From positions 17,748 to 81,747 of the forward strand of contig NZ_JAKGAP010000031.1 in the NCBI RefSeq assembly GCF_021532375.1: a stretch of DNA of 64,000 bases, read 5' to 3'. Under the pieces are notes generated by a model. The model made no database searches. It had not been told where the DNA came from and was given only the letters and a program-made list of their open reading frames with translations. A program made the translations under genes and the position numbers. Below, in pieces: positions 24,269-32,861 of the stretch (position 1 is its first letter; each line of letters opens with the position of its first letter). This DNA is from Paenibacillus alkaliterrae. GTDB lineage: Bacteria; Bacillota; Bacilli; Paenibacillales; Paenibacillaceae.

Positions 24269-25969
24269 TTAGGTTGTATACTCGTTGCCCAGAATCAGGA
24301 AGACACTCGACGTCCAGGTAAATGCTCTGTCGCGCAAACCTTCGCCCGTAAGCGCATCGAAATTCTCAGCCATTCCGCTGCGGTCCAGCATCGTACAGAA
24401 CCGGCGGGCGACTTGCTTCGCAAGCTCTTGATCCCCCGCTGCGGCAACCCCTTCAACGAGCAGCATTGTCGAGGGCGCCCAGATCGGGCCCCGCCAATAA
24501 CCATCCGGCAAATAATAAGGACTGTTCACGCTCTCGGTCGCCCATCCATTCGACGTCAGGAAACGACCTTCATCCCTTAGCCCTTCGAGCAGGGCAGTGC
24601 GAATTGATTCCGGCAGACGCTTGCCAAGCAGGATGGGCACGAACAGAAGCAAGCTATCGCCATCGGATGTTTCATGCGTACCGGAACGGCATGCCGTGAA
24701 TCGGCCGTCCTTCCAGAAATGGTTAATCATCTTCTCCAGTGTGTTCTTAGCAAGCTGCAGCCATTCAGCCGTTTCTTCGGTATTCCCGAGACGTTCGGCG
24801 ATTTCTGCGAGCAGCTCCGTTTGGAGGATGAGAAAGGCGGCTAAATCCGGGCTTTCCACCGGAATTCCGTTATTGAACGCCGTGCTGTTGTCCCAGCCGG
24901 AGTCGTTGCCGTGATTATATTGCGGAATACCGTCTCCATCCCCATCGCGGTACCGGAACCACCATCTCGTCCATTTGGATAACGGCCCGTAAACCTCGCG
25001 CAGTTGCTCCTCCTGAATATAGTCCGTTCTCGCCATCATCCAGGCAAGCGTCCATCCGTGTATCGGCGGTTTGTTGCAGTTCCAAAGCTCGTACTTATCG
25101 TTGACGAAATCGGGAATCAAGCCGCTTTCATCCTGCCGGTCGAAGAAGATCATGAACTGATCCCACGCCAACTTCGGATGATGGCGGATAAGGGCCATCG
25201 CATTGAAACAGTGATCCCAGCTCCAAATGTTCGTCATCCAATTTTTGGACATATACATAGCCGGTCTTGTTAGACAGCCTTCGGCCGGAACGATGCAAGA
25301 CCAAGTGATATAAGCGGCCAGCTCGCGGCTCTCTTGGAAACGGTCAGGGACTGGAAGGGTGCGAGTCAGCCATTCGGCGAATTCCGCTTTTACTTGCTTG
25401 ACCGACTCGTCAAAAGATTCCCATGATGCCCGCGGCTCCCAGACCGTCCGGAACTCTTCCACTGCGAACTCCGCTGTTCCGACATTCGCGTCCGGGGCAA
25501 ATTCGGCGATAACGCGGGAGCTTTTGATCTTGTCCCACGGCACTTCCATCTGAAGACCGCCGACAAGCGTTGTCAGCATAAACCGGCATTCATGGGTGAA
25601 GCTGTTCACTTCCCAGCTATCCGCAGCGTCTTGGTAAGCATAATCGTAAGCGGCCGTACGGAACGTCAGCCGGATTCCGCAGCCGCTCGTGCGGAACCGG
25701 AATGTCCGGCAGTCGGAAATGCAAATCTCCGCATAGCCTGCCGGCGTTTCAAGACGGACCAGCTCCGGAGAAGCCTCTGTCGTGAACGGCACTGGATTTC
25801 GGCCCTCATCCAGCATTTCAATAAGGAACGCCTCGCCGAATTTGTCATCTCCGCCGCGCACCGTGCGAAGATATAGGCCTTGCTGTCTATCGCTTGCTTC
25901 AGGCAGAAGAGAGATCGCCAGAAACGATTCTCTCCGGCTGAAAGGCACAACGTTCAGGTCAAAGTTCAT
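24269..25969 (-). CDS. Glycoside hydrolase with (alpha/alpha)6 barrel (GH63/MGH1-like)
   Basis: A 566-residue cytosolic enzyme without a signal peptide. The N-terminal half is beta-rich. The C-terminal half has the alpha/alpha toroid pattern of GH63/GH37-type glucosidases: WSWDHCFNAMAL near residue 250, DESGLIPDFVND near 287, DSGWDNSTAF near 366 and YWRGPIWAPS near 495. The Asp and Glu positions in these motifs are the likely acid and base. AAAGGAGC stands before the ATG. A cre site overlaps its -10 box. It is oriented with, and lies just upstream of, the two-component system and sugar transporter, and would split the imported glycoside. The substrate is not clear. Confidence 0.8.
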   Translation of the reverse strand: MNFDLNVVPFSRRESFLAISLLPEASDRQQGLYLRTVRGGDDKFGEAFLIEMLDEGRNPVPFTTEASPELVRLETPAGYAEICISDCRTFRFRTSGCGIRLTFRTAAYDYAYQDAADSWEVNSFTHECRFMLTTLVGGLQMEVPWDKIKSSRVIAEFAPDANVGTAEFAVEEFRTVWEPRASWESFDESVKQVKAEFAEWLTRTLPVPDRFQESRELAAYITWSCIVPAEGCLTRPAMYMSKNWMTNIWSWDHCFNAMALIRHHPKLAWDQFMIFFDRQDESGLIPDFVNDKYELWNCNKPPIHGWTLAWMMARTDYIQEEQLREVYGPLSKWTRWWFRYRDGDGDGIPQYNHGNDSGWDNSTAFNNGIPVESPDLAAFLILQTELLAEIAERLGNTEETAEWLQLAKNTLEKMINHFWKDGRFTACRSGTHETSDGDSLLLFVPILLGKRLPESIRTALLEGLRDEGRFLTSNGWATESVNSPYYLPDGYWRGPIWAPSTMLLVEGVAAAGDQELAKQVARRFCTMLDRSGMAENFDALTGEGLRDRAFTWTSSVFLILGNEYTT

Positions 25970-25989
25970 CGTTTAGCTCCTTTACGGAC

Positions 25990-26008
25990 AGTATGCGCTT
26001 TCATTGTA
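25990..26008 (-). promoter_or_regulatory. cre site overlapping a -10 box
   Basis: On the minus strand TACAAT (26008-26003) runs into ATGAAAGCGCATACT, which fits the CcpA consensus WTGNAANCGNWWWCW at every position. It lies about 20 bp upstream of the glycoside hydrolase start, so glucose repression through CcpA is expected. The -35 region is poor, which suits an activator-dependent promoter. The remainder of 26020-26190 shows nothing I can name. Confidence 0.7.
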
Positions 26009-26192
26009 CCTAAAGGAGCTCTGCTGAAGAACCGACAGTTGTTTCTGCCATTTCGCCATTTTGTTGCATGCAGCGGTTAGGGTTCTATTTTGTTCGGAGT
26101 TTGTCGCGTTTTTGTTTGTAAAAATCGTGATCAACGAACTCATAGTCTTCGGACGTCAAACTTATGATCTTTCAACCTCAACAACGCAATAA

Positions 26193-26217
26193 AACCCCTG
26201 CTGTCGCAGCAGGGGTG
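26193..26217 (-). terminator. Terminator after zapA fusion gene
   Basis: On the minus strand CCCCTGCTG-CGA-CAGCAGGGG is followed by TTTTATT. It is a perfect nine-base-pair stem and a strong terminator. Confidence 0.9.
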
Positions 26218-26240
26218 AAATTCGTTTGAATCTTTCTTCA

Positions 26241-28733
26241 TTAGCTTTGCTCAATCAGCTCGATCCATTCATTGTATTCGGTTTGGAGCTTCGAATACTC
26301 ATTTTTCAGCTTGTGATGCTGTTCAAGCAGCTGCTTATGATCCTCAGCGAGCTTCTCTGCGGAACGTGCAGATTCATCACGCTCATAGACTAACGATTCG
26401 GCTGCGCGAGCTGCCTCGTCACGCTCAAATGCCAACTTCTCGGCTATCCGGGCCGCCTCATCACGCTCATGGGCGAGCTGTGAAGTATGCTCACTCAGCT
26501 CCTCCTTCAGCTCCGAGGCTGCCGCAGCCTCACGCAGGGCACGCTCGAGTTGATCCCGGAGCGCTTCCTCGTCTGCTTCCTTCGTCTGCTTCTCAAGCTC
26601 AAGCCGCTTCGCCTCGGCGGCGGTTTGTTCTATATGCTGCTGCTGCATTTGCAGCCGCTCGCTCAATTCGCTTTCACGGGCCGCTGCCGCTTCAAGCTGC
26701 TGCGCTGCCATTCGTTCGCGCGCCGCCAGCGCTTCGAGCTGCTGCGACGCGATTCGTTCGCGGGCTGCCGTAACTTCCAGCTGCTCCACCAGCTCTAGTT
26801 CCCTAGCCTCCTGTTTCTCCAGCTCCGCCTTATAGCTTTGCTCGCTTTGAGCCGCTGAGGCCGCTATCATCTCGATCTGCTCCAACTGGGCCTTCAGCTT
26901 ATGTATTGCAGTTTCATAATCATGACGCTGCTGCAGCAGCTGCTCCTCCTGATTCGCCGCAAGCTGCTTAAGCTGCTCCTCGTACTCGGCCGCTTGTAAC
27001 ATATATAGCTCTGTTTCCTTTTGCTGTTCTTCATACTGAGCCGATTGTTGCTTATGCTGCTCCGCCAGTATTTGCTCGCAGCGTTCCTTGCTTTCCGCTG
27101 CCAATTGCTTGAATAACTCGTCATTTTCCGCTTCTACGAGCCGCAGCCGCTCCTCCTGCTCCGCGCGCAAAGAACGACTAAGCTCAGCTTTCTCCTGCTC
27201 ATGCAACTGTTGCTGCCGTTCATACGCCTCTTCCATCGACTCGCGCTGCTTCTCCAGCTCTTCGCGCAGCAGGCTTTGGAATTGCTCCTGCTCCTTCTCG
27301 CGTATAAACCCCCATTCCTCCTGCTCCAGCTGCAGCTGCAGAAGCTGCTCCTCTTGCTGCTTTTGCAGCTCTTCGTACTGAAGCAGCTTGCCTGCCTGCT
27401 GCATATCCTTCTCTTGCGCCTCTTTCAAACGAAGCTGCAATTCAGTTGAGCGCTTATCCGCGGCTGATACGTGACTACGCTCATGTGCAAGCTTCTGTTC
27501 GAGCTCTTGAATGTGCAGCTCGGCTTGACCGTTATATCCTTGCAGCTCGGTAAGGTGATCATTCGCGGCAGCCAATTGGCCGTTAAGAACCTCTAATTGC
27601 CCTTCAAGCTCCAGGCTTTGCTGCTCAAGCTGCGCGTATGAGGTACGGAAGTTCTCCTCCTGCTCCATAGCTAATAAAAGCTGCTCATCCATTGAAGCAA
27701 TACGAAGCTCCAAAGTCAATTTATCCGCGGCCCAATTTTGCTGAAGCTCGGCAATCTGCGCCTGCAGCCTGCTTCTCTCCTCCAGCCAGCCGTTTCTTCG
27801 ACGCTCCAGGTCAGCGCGGAACGATTGCTCAGTCTCGGCCGCTTCGGCCTTCCAAGCTTGCTCCCGCTCCTCGTTTAAGCGATCTTGTTCCAAACGAACA
27901 GCCTCGGCTGCCGCCTCCCAGCTTTGCTCGCGCGCCTCCCATTTGCTCTGCCAGCCGGCAGCCAGCTCGGAGAGCTGCGTCTCTTTCTCCGATTGAACCG
28001 CTTCCAGCGCTGCTGCACGCTCAGCCGCCAATCCCGCCAGCCGTTCTTCCTGCTCTTGCAACAGTGCTGTCAGCTGCTCGTCCTTCTCGCGCATAAGCTC
28101 GGCGCGCTGCGTATCCAAAGCTTGCAGCAGCTCCGCCAATTCCGCTTCCTTCTCGCGCTGCAGCGTTGAAAGCTGCTCTTCTTTTTCCTTGTCGAGCTGC
28201 GCAAGCTGCTCATCCTTCTTATTTCTAAGCGCGGCTAGCCGCTCTACATTTTCTTGCGTTAAACGCAAAATCGTCTCTTCCTGTACCTTGATCGCCTCGG
28301 CAGCCGCAGTCTGCTGAGCTGCCGCCTGCTCCTCCGCAAGGGCCAGCATATCGGCCAGCTCTGCTTCGGCAGCAGCTTTGGCCGCTTGCAATTCCGTCTC
28401 TGCATGGCGCTTCAATTCCGCTAATTCATACTGAAGCGCGGCCGTCTGCCGGCTTGCCTGCTCAAGCTGCTTCTCAATTACATGCAGCTTGGCCTCCTCT
28501 TCTTGAAGCCGCGTATTGTCCCGGCGCAACCGGAATACTTCCTCCGTAATCTGCACGGCGGAGAGCACAGCCAGCTTCGGCATATCGAGGCGTGGGTAGC
28601 CTTTTGCCAGCTTCTTCATGCTTTCATCGATCGCGCTTGCAACCTTTTTCATATATTCCACATTGTTGTGGCCTTTTAGCTTATACTGCACTCCATATAT
28701 ATCAACCGTTACGACCAATTGTTCAGCATCCAT
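26241..28733 (-). CDS. zapA: ZapA-domain protein fused to a giant coiled coil
   Basis: Residues 1 to about 85 form a normal ZapA module (VTVDIYGVQYKLKG, then a helix ending PKLAVLSAVQITEEVFRLR), which binds and bundles FtsZ. Ordinary ZapA is only 85-110 residues. Here the protein continues for about 745 more residues of nearly unbroken coiled coil rich in Glu, Gln, Ala and Leu, for 830 in all. Near the C-terminus are repeats such as L-x-x-ERDEAAR-x-AE (three copies). ATG at 28733 has GGGGAGGA upstream; an in-frame start 39 bases earlier has none. It follows pheT, as zapA does in Bacilli. The extension may be a spacer or scaffold in the divisome. The reading frame is intact, which argues against an artefact. 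Confidence 0.85.
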   Translation of the reverse strand: MDAEQLVVTVDIYGVQYKLKGHNNVEYMKKVASAIDESMKKLAKGYPRLDMPKLAVLSAVQITEEVFRLRRDNTRLQEEEAKLHVIEKQLEQASRQTAALQYELAELKRHAETELQAAKAAAEAELADMLALAEEQAAAQQTAAAEAIKVQEETILRLTQENVERLAALRNKKDEQLAQLDKEKEEQLSTLQREKEAELAELLQALDTQRAELMREKDEQLTALLQEQEERLAGLAAERAAALEAVQSEKETQLSELAAGWQSKWEAREQSWEAAAEAVRLEQDRLNEEREQAWKAEAAETEQSFRADLERRRNGWLEERSRLQAQIAELQQNWAADKLTLELRIASMDEQLLLAMEQEENFRTSYAQLEQQSLELEGQLEVLNGQLAAANDHLTELQGYNGQAELHIQELEQKLAHERSHVSAADKRSTELQLRLKEAQEKDMQQAGKLLQYEELQKQQEEQLLQLQLEQEEWGFIREKEQEQFQSLLREELEKQRESMEEAYERQQQLHEQEKAELSRSLRAEQEERLRLVEAENDELFKQLAAESKERCEQILAEQHKQQSAQYEEQQKETELYMLQAAEYEEQLKQLAANQEEQLLQQRHDYETAIHKLKAQLEQIEMIAASAAQSEQSYKAELEKQEARELELVEQLEVTAARERIASQQLEALAARERMAAQQLEAAAARESELSERLQMQQQHIEQTAAEAKRLELEKQTKEADEEALRDQLERALREAAAASELKEELSEHTSQLAHERDEAARIAEKLAFERDEAARAAESLVYERDESARSAEKLAEDHKQLLEQHHKLKNEYSKLQTEYNEWIELIEQS

Positions 28734-28777
28734 TAAGGAAAATCCTCCCCTTGTCCAAGTAGAGCGCTGCAAAAAAG

Positions 28778-28822
28778 CCGCATCTCAGCTCACTAGGAAC
28801 TATTTCGATGCGGCTTTAAGGG
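28778..28822 (-). terminator. Terminator between pheT and the zapA fusion
   Basis: On the minus strand AAAGCCGCATC pairs with GATGCGGCTTT and a run of T follows. It separates pheST from the zapA gene, which therefore needs its own promoter or read-through. Confidence 0.85.
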
Positions 28823-28830
28823 TTTCCTGC

Positions 28831-31272
28831 CTACTTGCGCAATTCCGCTGCAAAAGATTGTTCGAATTGTAAAACAACCTTTCCGTGCAGCTCCGTAACC
28901 TCTTCATCCGTCAAAGTACGCTCGCCGTGACGGTATACGAGGGAGATTGCGACGCTCTTCTTGCCTGCGCCCAGCTTCTCGCCGGTATACACGTCAAAGA
29001 CGCGGACGGACTCGAGCAACTCGCCCGCAATGCTCCATGCCGTACCGGTCAGCTTGGCAGCCGCTACATCCTGATCAACGACTACCGCGATATCGCGCTG
29101 CATAGCCGGATAACGAGGGAGCACCTTGTATTCGATATCCGAGGAAGCCAATTCATATAGCAGATCCAAGCCGATCTCAAGCACGTACGTATCGGCAAGA
29201 TCCGCTTCCAATTGAAGCGCCGGGTGAAGTTGACCCACATAACCGATAATTTCCGAACCATTCGGCGTGTCTATGAGTACCGCGGCCGTTCTTCCCGGAT
29301 GGAAGTGCTCCGGCTGAGCCGCCTCGTACGATACGCTTGCCGTCAAGCCAAGCACCGCAAACACCGTCTCCAAAATACCCTTCGCATCGTAAAAATCAAC
29401 CGGTACCGCCTTGACGTTCCACTGTGCTTCCGAACGGTTGCCTGTGAGCAGAGCGGCAAAGCGATGCTTCTCCCGGGGCAAGCGCGTCAGCTGCTCCTCG
29501 TCCGTATGGAACACGCTTCCGATTTCAAAAAGCGCGGCCGATTCATTTTTACGATTGCGGTTATAAGCCGCCGTTTCGAGCAGCTGCGCGATGAGCGTCG
29601 TGCGAAGCGCGCTGCGATCCTCGCTCATCGGCATCGCTAAGCGAACCGCATTCGTATCCTGCGCCAGAGCCGGGAACAGCTTCGTCCGTCCAGGTCCGGT
29701 GAAGGAATAGTTGACGACCTCATGAAGGCCCGCATCCGTCAGACGCTTGCGAAGCTCGCGGCGAATCGCCTGCGGCTTCGTCAACGATCCCGGCACCACA
29801 TCCCCATGGATAAGCGTCGTTGGAATGTTATCGTAGCCGTGCAAGCGGGCTACCTCCTCAATCAGATCGACCGAACGTGTAATATCGCCGCGGCGCGACG
29901 GTACATGGACGGTAAAAACATTGCTGTCAGACAGGTCATATTCAAAGCTCAAGCGGCCGAAAATCGTTTGTACCTCGAGCCTCGAAAGCTCCGTTCCCAG
30001 GTAGCCGTTAATTTTATCGAGTGAAACATCCACATTTACAGGCTGTGCGCTTCCGACCTTCACTTCTGCGATGCCTTCCGTAACGAGTCCTTCCGCAAGC
30101 TCCGCGATAAGTGATGCCGCACGGTCCAGTGCCGGAATGACTCCAGCCGGATCAACCTCCTTCTCGAAGCGGATGCTCGATTCCGAACGAAGGCCTAGCT
30201 GACGCGATGTTTTACGAACCGTACCGCCATCGAATTTTGCCGATTCCAGCAAAATGTTAACGGTCTCGCCCGTTACCTCCGTGCTCGCCCCGCCCATGAC
30301 GCCCGCCAGCGCAATCGGCTCATTGCCGTCGGTAATGACGAGCATATGCGGCTCCAGCTTACGCTCCTGATCATCCAGAGTGACAAGCGTCTCGCCCGCT
30401 TTCGCCAGGCGAACGTCAATGCGTCCGCTATTCACGCGATCCGCATCGAATGCATGCAGCGGCTGGCCATATTCCAGCATAACGAAGTTCGTTACGTCAA
30501 CGACATTATTGATTGGACGAATGCCGGCAGCGATCAATCGATTTTGCAGCCACAAAGGAGATGTACCGACCTTGACCCCTTTAATATAACGAGCAGAGTA
30601 ATGCGAGCATTGCTCTGCTGCGCTGATACTCACCTTCACCAGGCTGTCTGTGCGTTCGGAAGAATGATTAACCGCATGTTTCGGCAGCTTAACCTCGCGG
30701 CCCGTCAATGCGGCGATCTCATAGGCCACGCCCAGCATGCTTAGGCAGTCCGAACGGTTCGGCGTCAGATCAAGCTCAAGCACCTCATCGTCGATGCCTA
30801 GCACCTCGCCGATCGGCGCACCGATCTTCGTTGCGGCCGGCAGGACAAGAATACCCTCCTGCTGCTCCTTCGGCAGCAGCTTGTCGTTTAGGCCAAGCTC
30901 CTTCGCCGAGCAGATCATTCCCTGCGACTCTACGCCGCGCAGCTTCGCGCGCTTAATCTTGAAATCGCCAGGCAGCACCGCTCCGATCACGGCAACGGGC
31001 ACGAGTTGGCCTGCATCTACATTTTTGGCGCCGCAGACGATTTGAAGCTCTTCATCCGTACCAACGTCAACCTTGCAAACGTTCAGCTTATCCGCATCCG
31101 GATGCTTCTCCTTCGATTTCACATAACCGACTACAACGCCGGTTACGCCCTTGTTGAGAGATTCCACCACGTCAATTTCAATGCCGCCGCGCGTCATTTT
31201 CTCCGCAAGCTCTTGCCCCGTATAACCGGACAGGTCGATATATTCACTTAACCATTTATAGGATACGTTCAT
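28831..31272 (-). CDS. pheT: Phenylalanyl-tRNA synthetase beta subunit
   Basis: The beta chain of the heterotetrameric tRNA-Phe ligase, 813 residues, normal length. An N-terminal EMAP-type tRNA-binding fold (residues about 40-155) is followed by B3/B4 editing domain features (HYSARYIKGV near 228), a B5 domain (RIRF-like block SSIRFEKEVD near 366, DLIEEVARLHGYDNIP near 470) and the C-terminal ferredoxin-fold anticodon domain (PRYPAMQRDIAVVV near 725). GAGAGGGG precedes the ATG. It lies 24 bp after pheS in one transcript under the T-box. Confidence 0.96.
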   Translation of the reverse strand: MNVSYKWLSEYIDLSGYTGQELAEKMTRGGIEIDVVESLNKGVTGVVVGYVKSKEKHPDADKLNVCKVDVGTDEELQIVCGAKNVDAGQLVPVAVIGAVLPGDFKIKRAKLRGVESQGMICSAKELGLNDKLLPKEQQEGILVLPAATKIGAPIGEVLGIDDEVLELDLTPNRSDCLSMLGVAYEIAALTGREVKLPKHAVNHSSERTDSLVKVSISAAEQCSHYSARYIKGVKVGTSPLWLQNRLIAAGIRPINNVVDVTNFVMLEYGQPLHAFDADRVNSGRIDVRLAKAGETLVTLDDQERKLEPHMLVITDGNEPIALAGVMGGASTEVTGETVNILLESAKFDGGTVRKTSRQLGLRSESSIRFEKEVDPAGVIPALDRAASLIAELAEGLVTEGIAEVKVGSAQPVNVDVSLDKINGYLGTELSRLEVQTIFGRLSFEYDLSDSNVFTVHVPSRRGDITRSVDLIEEVARLHGYDNIPTTLIHGDVVPGSLTKPQAIRRELRKRLTDAGLHEVVNYSFTGPGRTKLFPALAQDTNAVRLAMPMSEDRSALRTTLIAQLLETAAYNRNRKNESAALFEIGSVFHTDEEQLTRLPREKHRFAALLTGNRSEAQWNVKAVPVDFYDAKGILETVFAVLGLTASVSYEAAQPEHFHPGRTAAVLIDTPNGSEIIGYVGQLHPALQLEADLADTYVLEIGLDLLYELASSDIEYKVLPRYPAMQRDIAVVVDQDVAAAKLTGTAWSIAGELLESVRVFDVYTGEKLGAGKKSVAISLVYRHGERTLTDEEVTELHGKVVLQFEQSFAAELRK

Positions 31273-31296
31273 TTCGCTTCTTCCCCTCTCTCATCG

Positions 31297-32331
31297 CTAC
31301 ATTCTTGCAAATTGGTTCAAGAACCGCAGATCGTTCGTATAGAAATGACGAATGTCGTCAATGCCGTATTTCAATAGCGCGATGCGCTCCACGCCCATTC
31401 CGAAGGCAAATCCGCTTACTTCCTCCGGATCATATCCGCCCATCTCGAGCACGCGCGGATGCACCATCCCGCAGCCGAGAATTTCGAGCCAGCCCGTATG
31501 CTTGCACATCCGGCAGCCGTTGCCGCCGCATTGCACGCAGGTTACGTCAACCTCGGCGCTTGGCTCCGTGAACGGGAAGAAGCTTGGACGGAGACGGATT
31601 TGCGCCTGCGCGCCGAACATTTGCTGCACGAATTGCAGCAGCGTACCTTTAAGGTCGCTCATCCGAATGTTTTTGCCGATGACGAGGCCTTCGATTTGAT
31701 TGAACTGGAACGAATGCGTTGCATCGTCATCATCGCGGCGATAGACCTTGCCCGGGCAAATAACTTTTACCGGCGTTTGTCCGTTCATCGCTTTCATCGT
31801 GCGAACCTGCACCGGCGAAGTATGGGTACGCATTAAAATCTCATCCGTCACGTAGAACGAATCCTGCATATCGCGCGCCGGGTGGTTTTTCGGCAAATTA
31901 AGCGCCTCGAAGTTGTAGTAATCCTCCTCGACCTCCGGTCCTTCAGCGATTGTATAGCCAAGTCCGATAAAGATATCCTCGATTTCCTGCGCTACTTTAT
32001 GAAGCGGATGTACCGCTCCGCTCGGCAGCTGCTTGCCCGGCAGCGAAACGTCAAGCGTTTCGGCCAGAAGCCGGTTATTCGTTTCCGCCTGCCGGAATGC
32101 CTCCTGCTTCTTATCGATAACGGATTCGATCGCAGCGCGAACATCATTCGCCACCTGCCCGATTATGGGACGTTCTTCGGCGCTGAGACCACCCATTCCA
32201 CGCAAAATTTCCGTTAACGCGCCTTTTTTCCCTAAATACTTCACGCGCAAATCATTCAGCTGCTGCGGGGTGTCTACCAGCTGCAGCTCCTGCAGCGCTT
32301 CTCCGCGCAGTCCTTCCAATCTTTCCTTCAT
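31297..32331 (-). CDS. pheS: Phenylalanyl-tRNA synthetase alpha subunit
   Basis: Class II catalytic alpha chain, 344 residues. An N-terminal coiled coil is followed by the catalytic core with [20 protein letters not shown] (motif 1 area, near 125), TTP-like [11 protein letters not shown] and [18 protein letters not shown] (motif 2, near 205), and [15 protein letters not shown] (motif 3, near 312). Start ATG at 32331 has GGAGG upstream; the open frame extends 24 bases further. Expression is controlled by the T-box leader just upstream, which responds to uncharged tRNA-Phe. Confidence 0.96.
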   Translation of the reverse strand: MKERLEGLRGEALQELQLVDTPQQLNDLRVKYLGKKGALTEILRGMGGLSAEERPIIGQVANDVRAAIESVIDKKQEAFRQAETNNRLLAETLDVSLPGKQLPSGAVHPLHKVAQEIEDIFIGLGYTIAEGPEVEEDYYNFEALNLPKNHPARDMQDSFYVTDEILMRTHTSPVQVRTMKAMNGQTPVKVICPGKVYRRDDDDATHSFQFNQIEGLVIGKNIRMSDLKGTLLQFVQQMFGAQAQIRLRPSFFPFTEPSAEVDVTCVQCGGNGCRMCKHTGWLEILGCGMVHPRVLEMGGYDPEEVSGFAFGMGVERIALLKYGIDDIRHFYTNDLRFLNQFARM

Positions 32332-32371
32332 TCCTCTTCGCCTCCATATCATCATCCTTACATCATGTCAC

Positions 32372-32711
32372 AAAAAAAAAGGCCCTCTCTCCCTAAAGGG
32401 ACGAAAGAACCGTGGTACCACCCTAATTCGAATTACGCTCCGCTCTGCTTACGGACTGCTAACCTGTATAATCGGCCGCCGCTTGCATTAAGTCGGGGAA
32501 TCGTAATTCCTTAGCCCCATAACGGCGGGAACCGGACAATCCCTACATGCACCCCGCGGCAAGCCGCTGCGGCGTTTCAGGAGTCTGCTCAGGAGTGAAC
32601 TTCGACAGCCTAATTTCGCGAAAGACGCTCTCAATCTGCGGCGTCTTCTCCCTGTGCGAAAGCACTGCTTACTTTTCTCCATCATCGCTTTATTGCAAAT
32701 ATGAAACATTA
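32372..32711 (-). promoter_or_regulatory. T-box riboswitch (tRNA-Phe) upstream of pheST
   Basis: The minus strand holds the T-box core AGGGTGGTACCACGGTT (complement of about 32411-32427), followed by a terminator hairpin and a long T-run at about 32375-32390. Stem I lies upstream; a TTC at 32599-32597 in GAAGTTCACTCC is a plausible UUC phenylalanine specifier. Uncharged tRNA-Phe would bind specifier and T-box and favour antitermination. Transcription should begin near 32711, given the promoter just upstream. Confidence 0.88.
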
Positions 32712-32717
32712 ATCTTT

Positions 32718-32746
32718 ATTATATGCAATCTGTTGAAGCGTTGCAA
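32718..32746 (-). promoter_or_regulatory. Sigma-A promoter of the pheST T-box transcript
   Basis: On the minus strand TTGCAA (32746-32741), a 17-base spacer and a perfect TATAAT (32723-32718). It stands right in front of the T-box leader. Confidence 0.8.
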
Positions 32747-32812
32747 CAATTAAGATAGTGCAATCACATGCCTTGCCAACTTATCCGTTCGCCAATTTCA
32801 AAGCGCACAATA

Positions 32813-32838
32813 GGCCAACCAGTATACTCTGGTTGGCC
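32813..32838 (-). terminator. Terminator after dehydratase-type gene
   Basis: GGCCAACCAG and CTGGTTGGCC form a perfect ten-base-pair hairpin with a six-base loop, 24 bp after the stop of the dehydratase-type gene. The T-run is weak, so efficiency is uncertain. Confidence 0.65.
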
Positions 32839-32861
32839 CGACCTTTAGAATATCAATTTTG

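Noticed and set aside
26366..28169. Several long plus-strand open frames opposite the zapA fusion gene
   Set aside because: They are mirror frames of the repetitive Glu/Gln/Ala coiled-coil gene, with odd Leu/Cys/Ser-rich composition and no ribosome binding sites.
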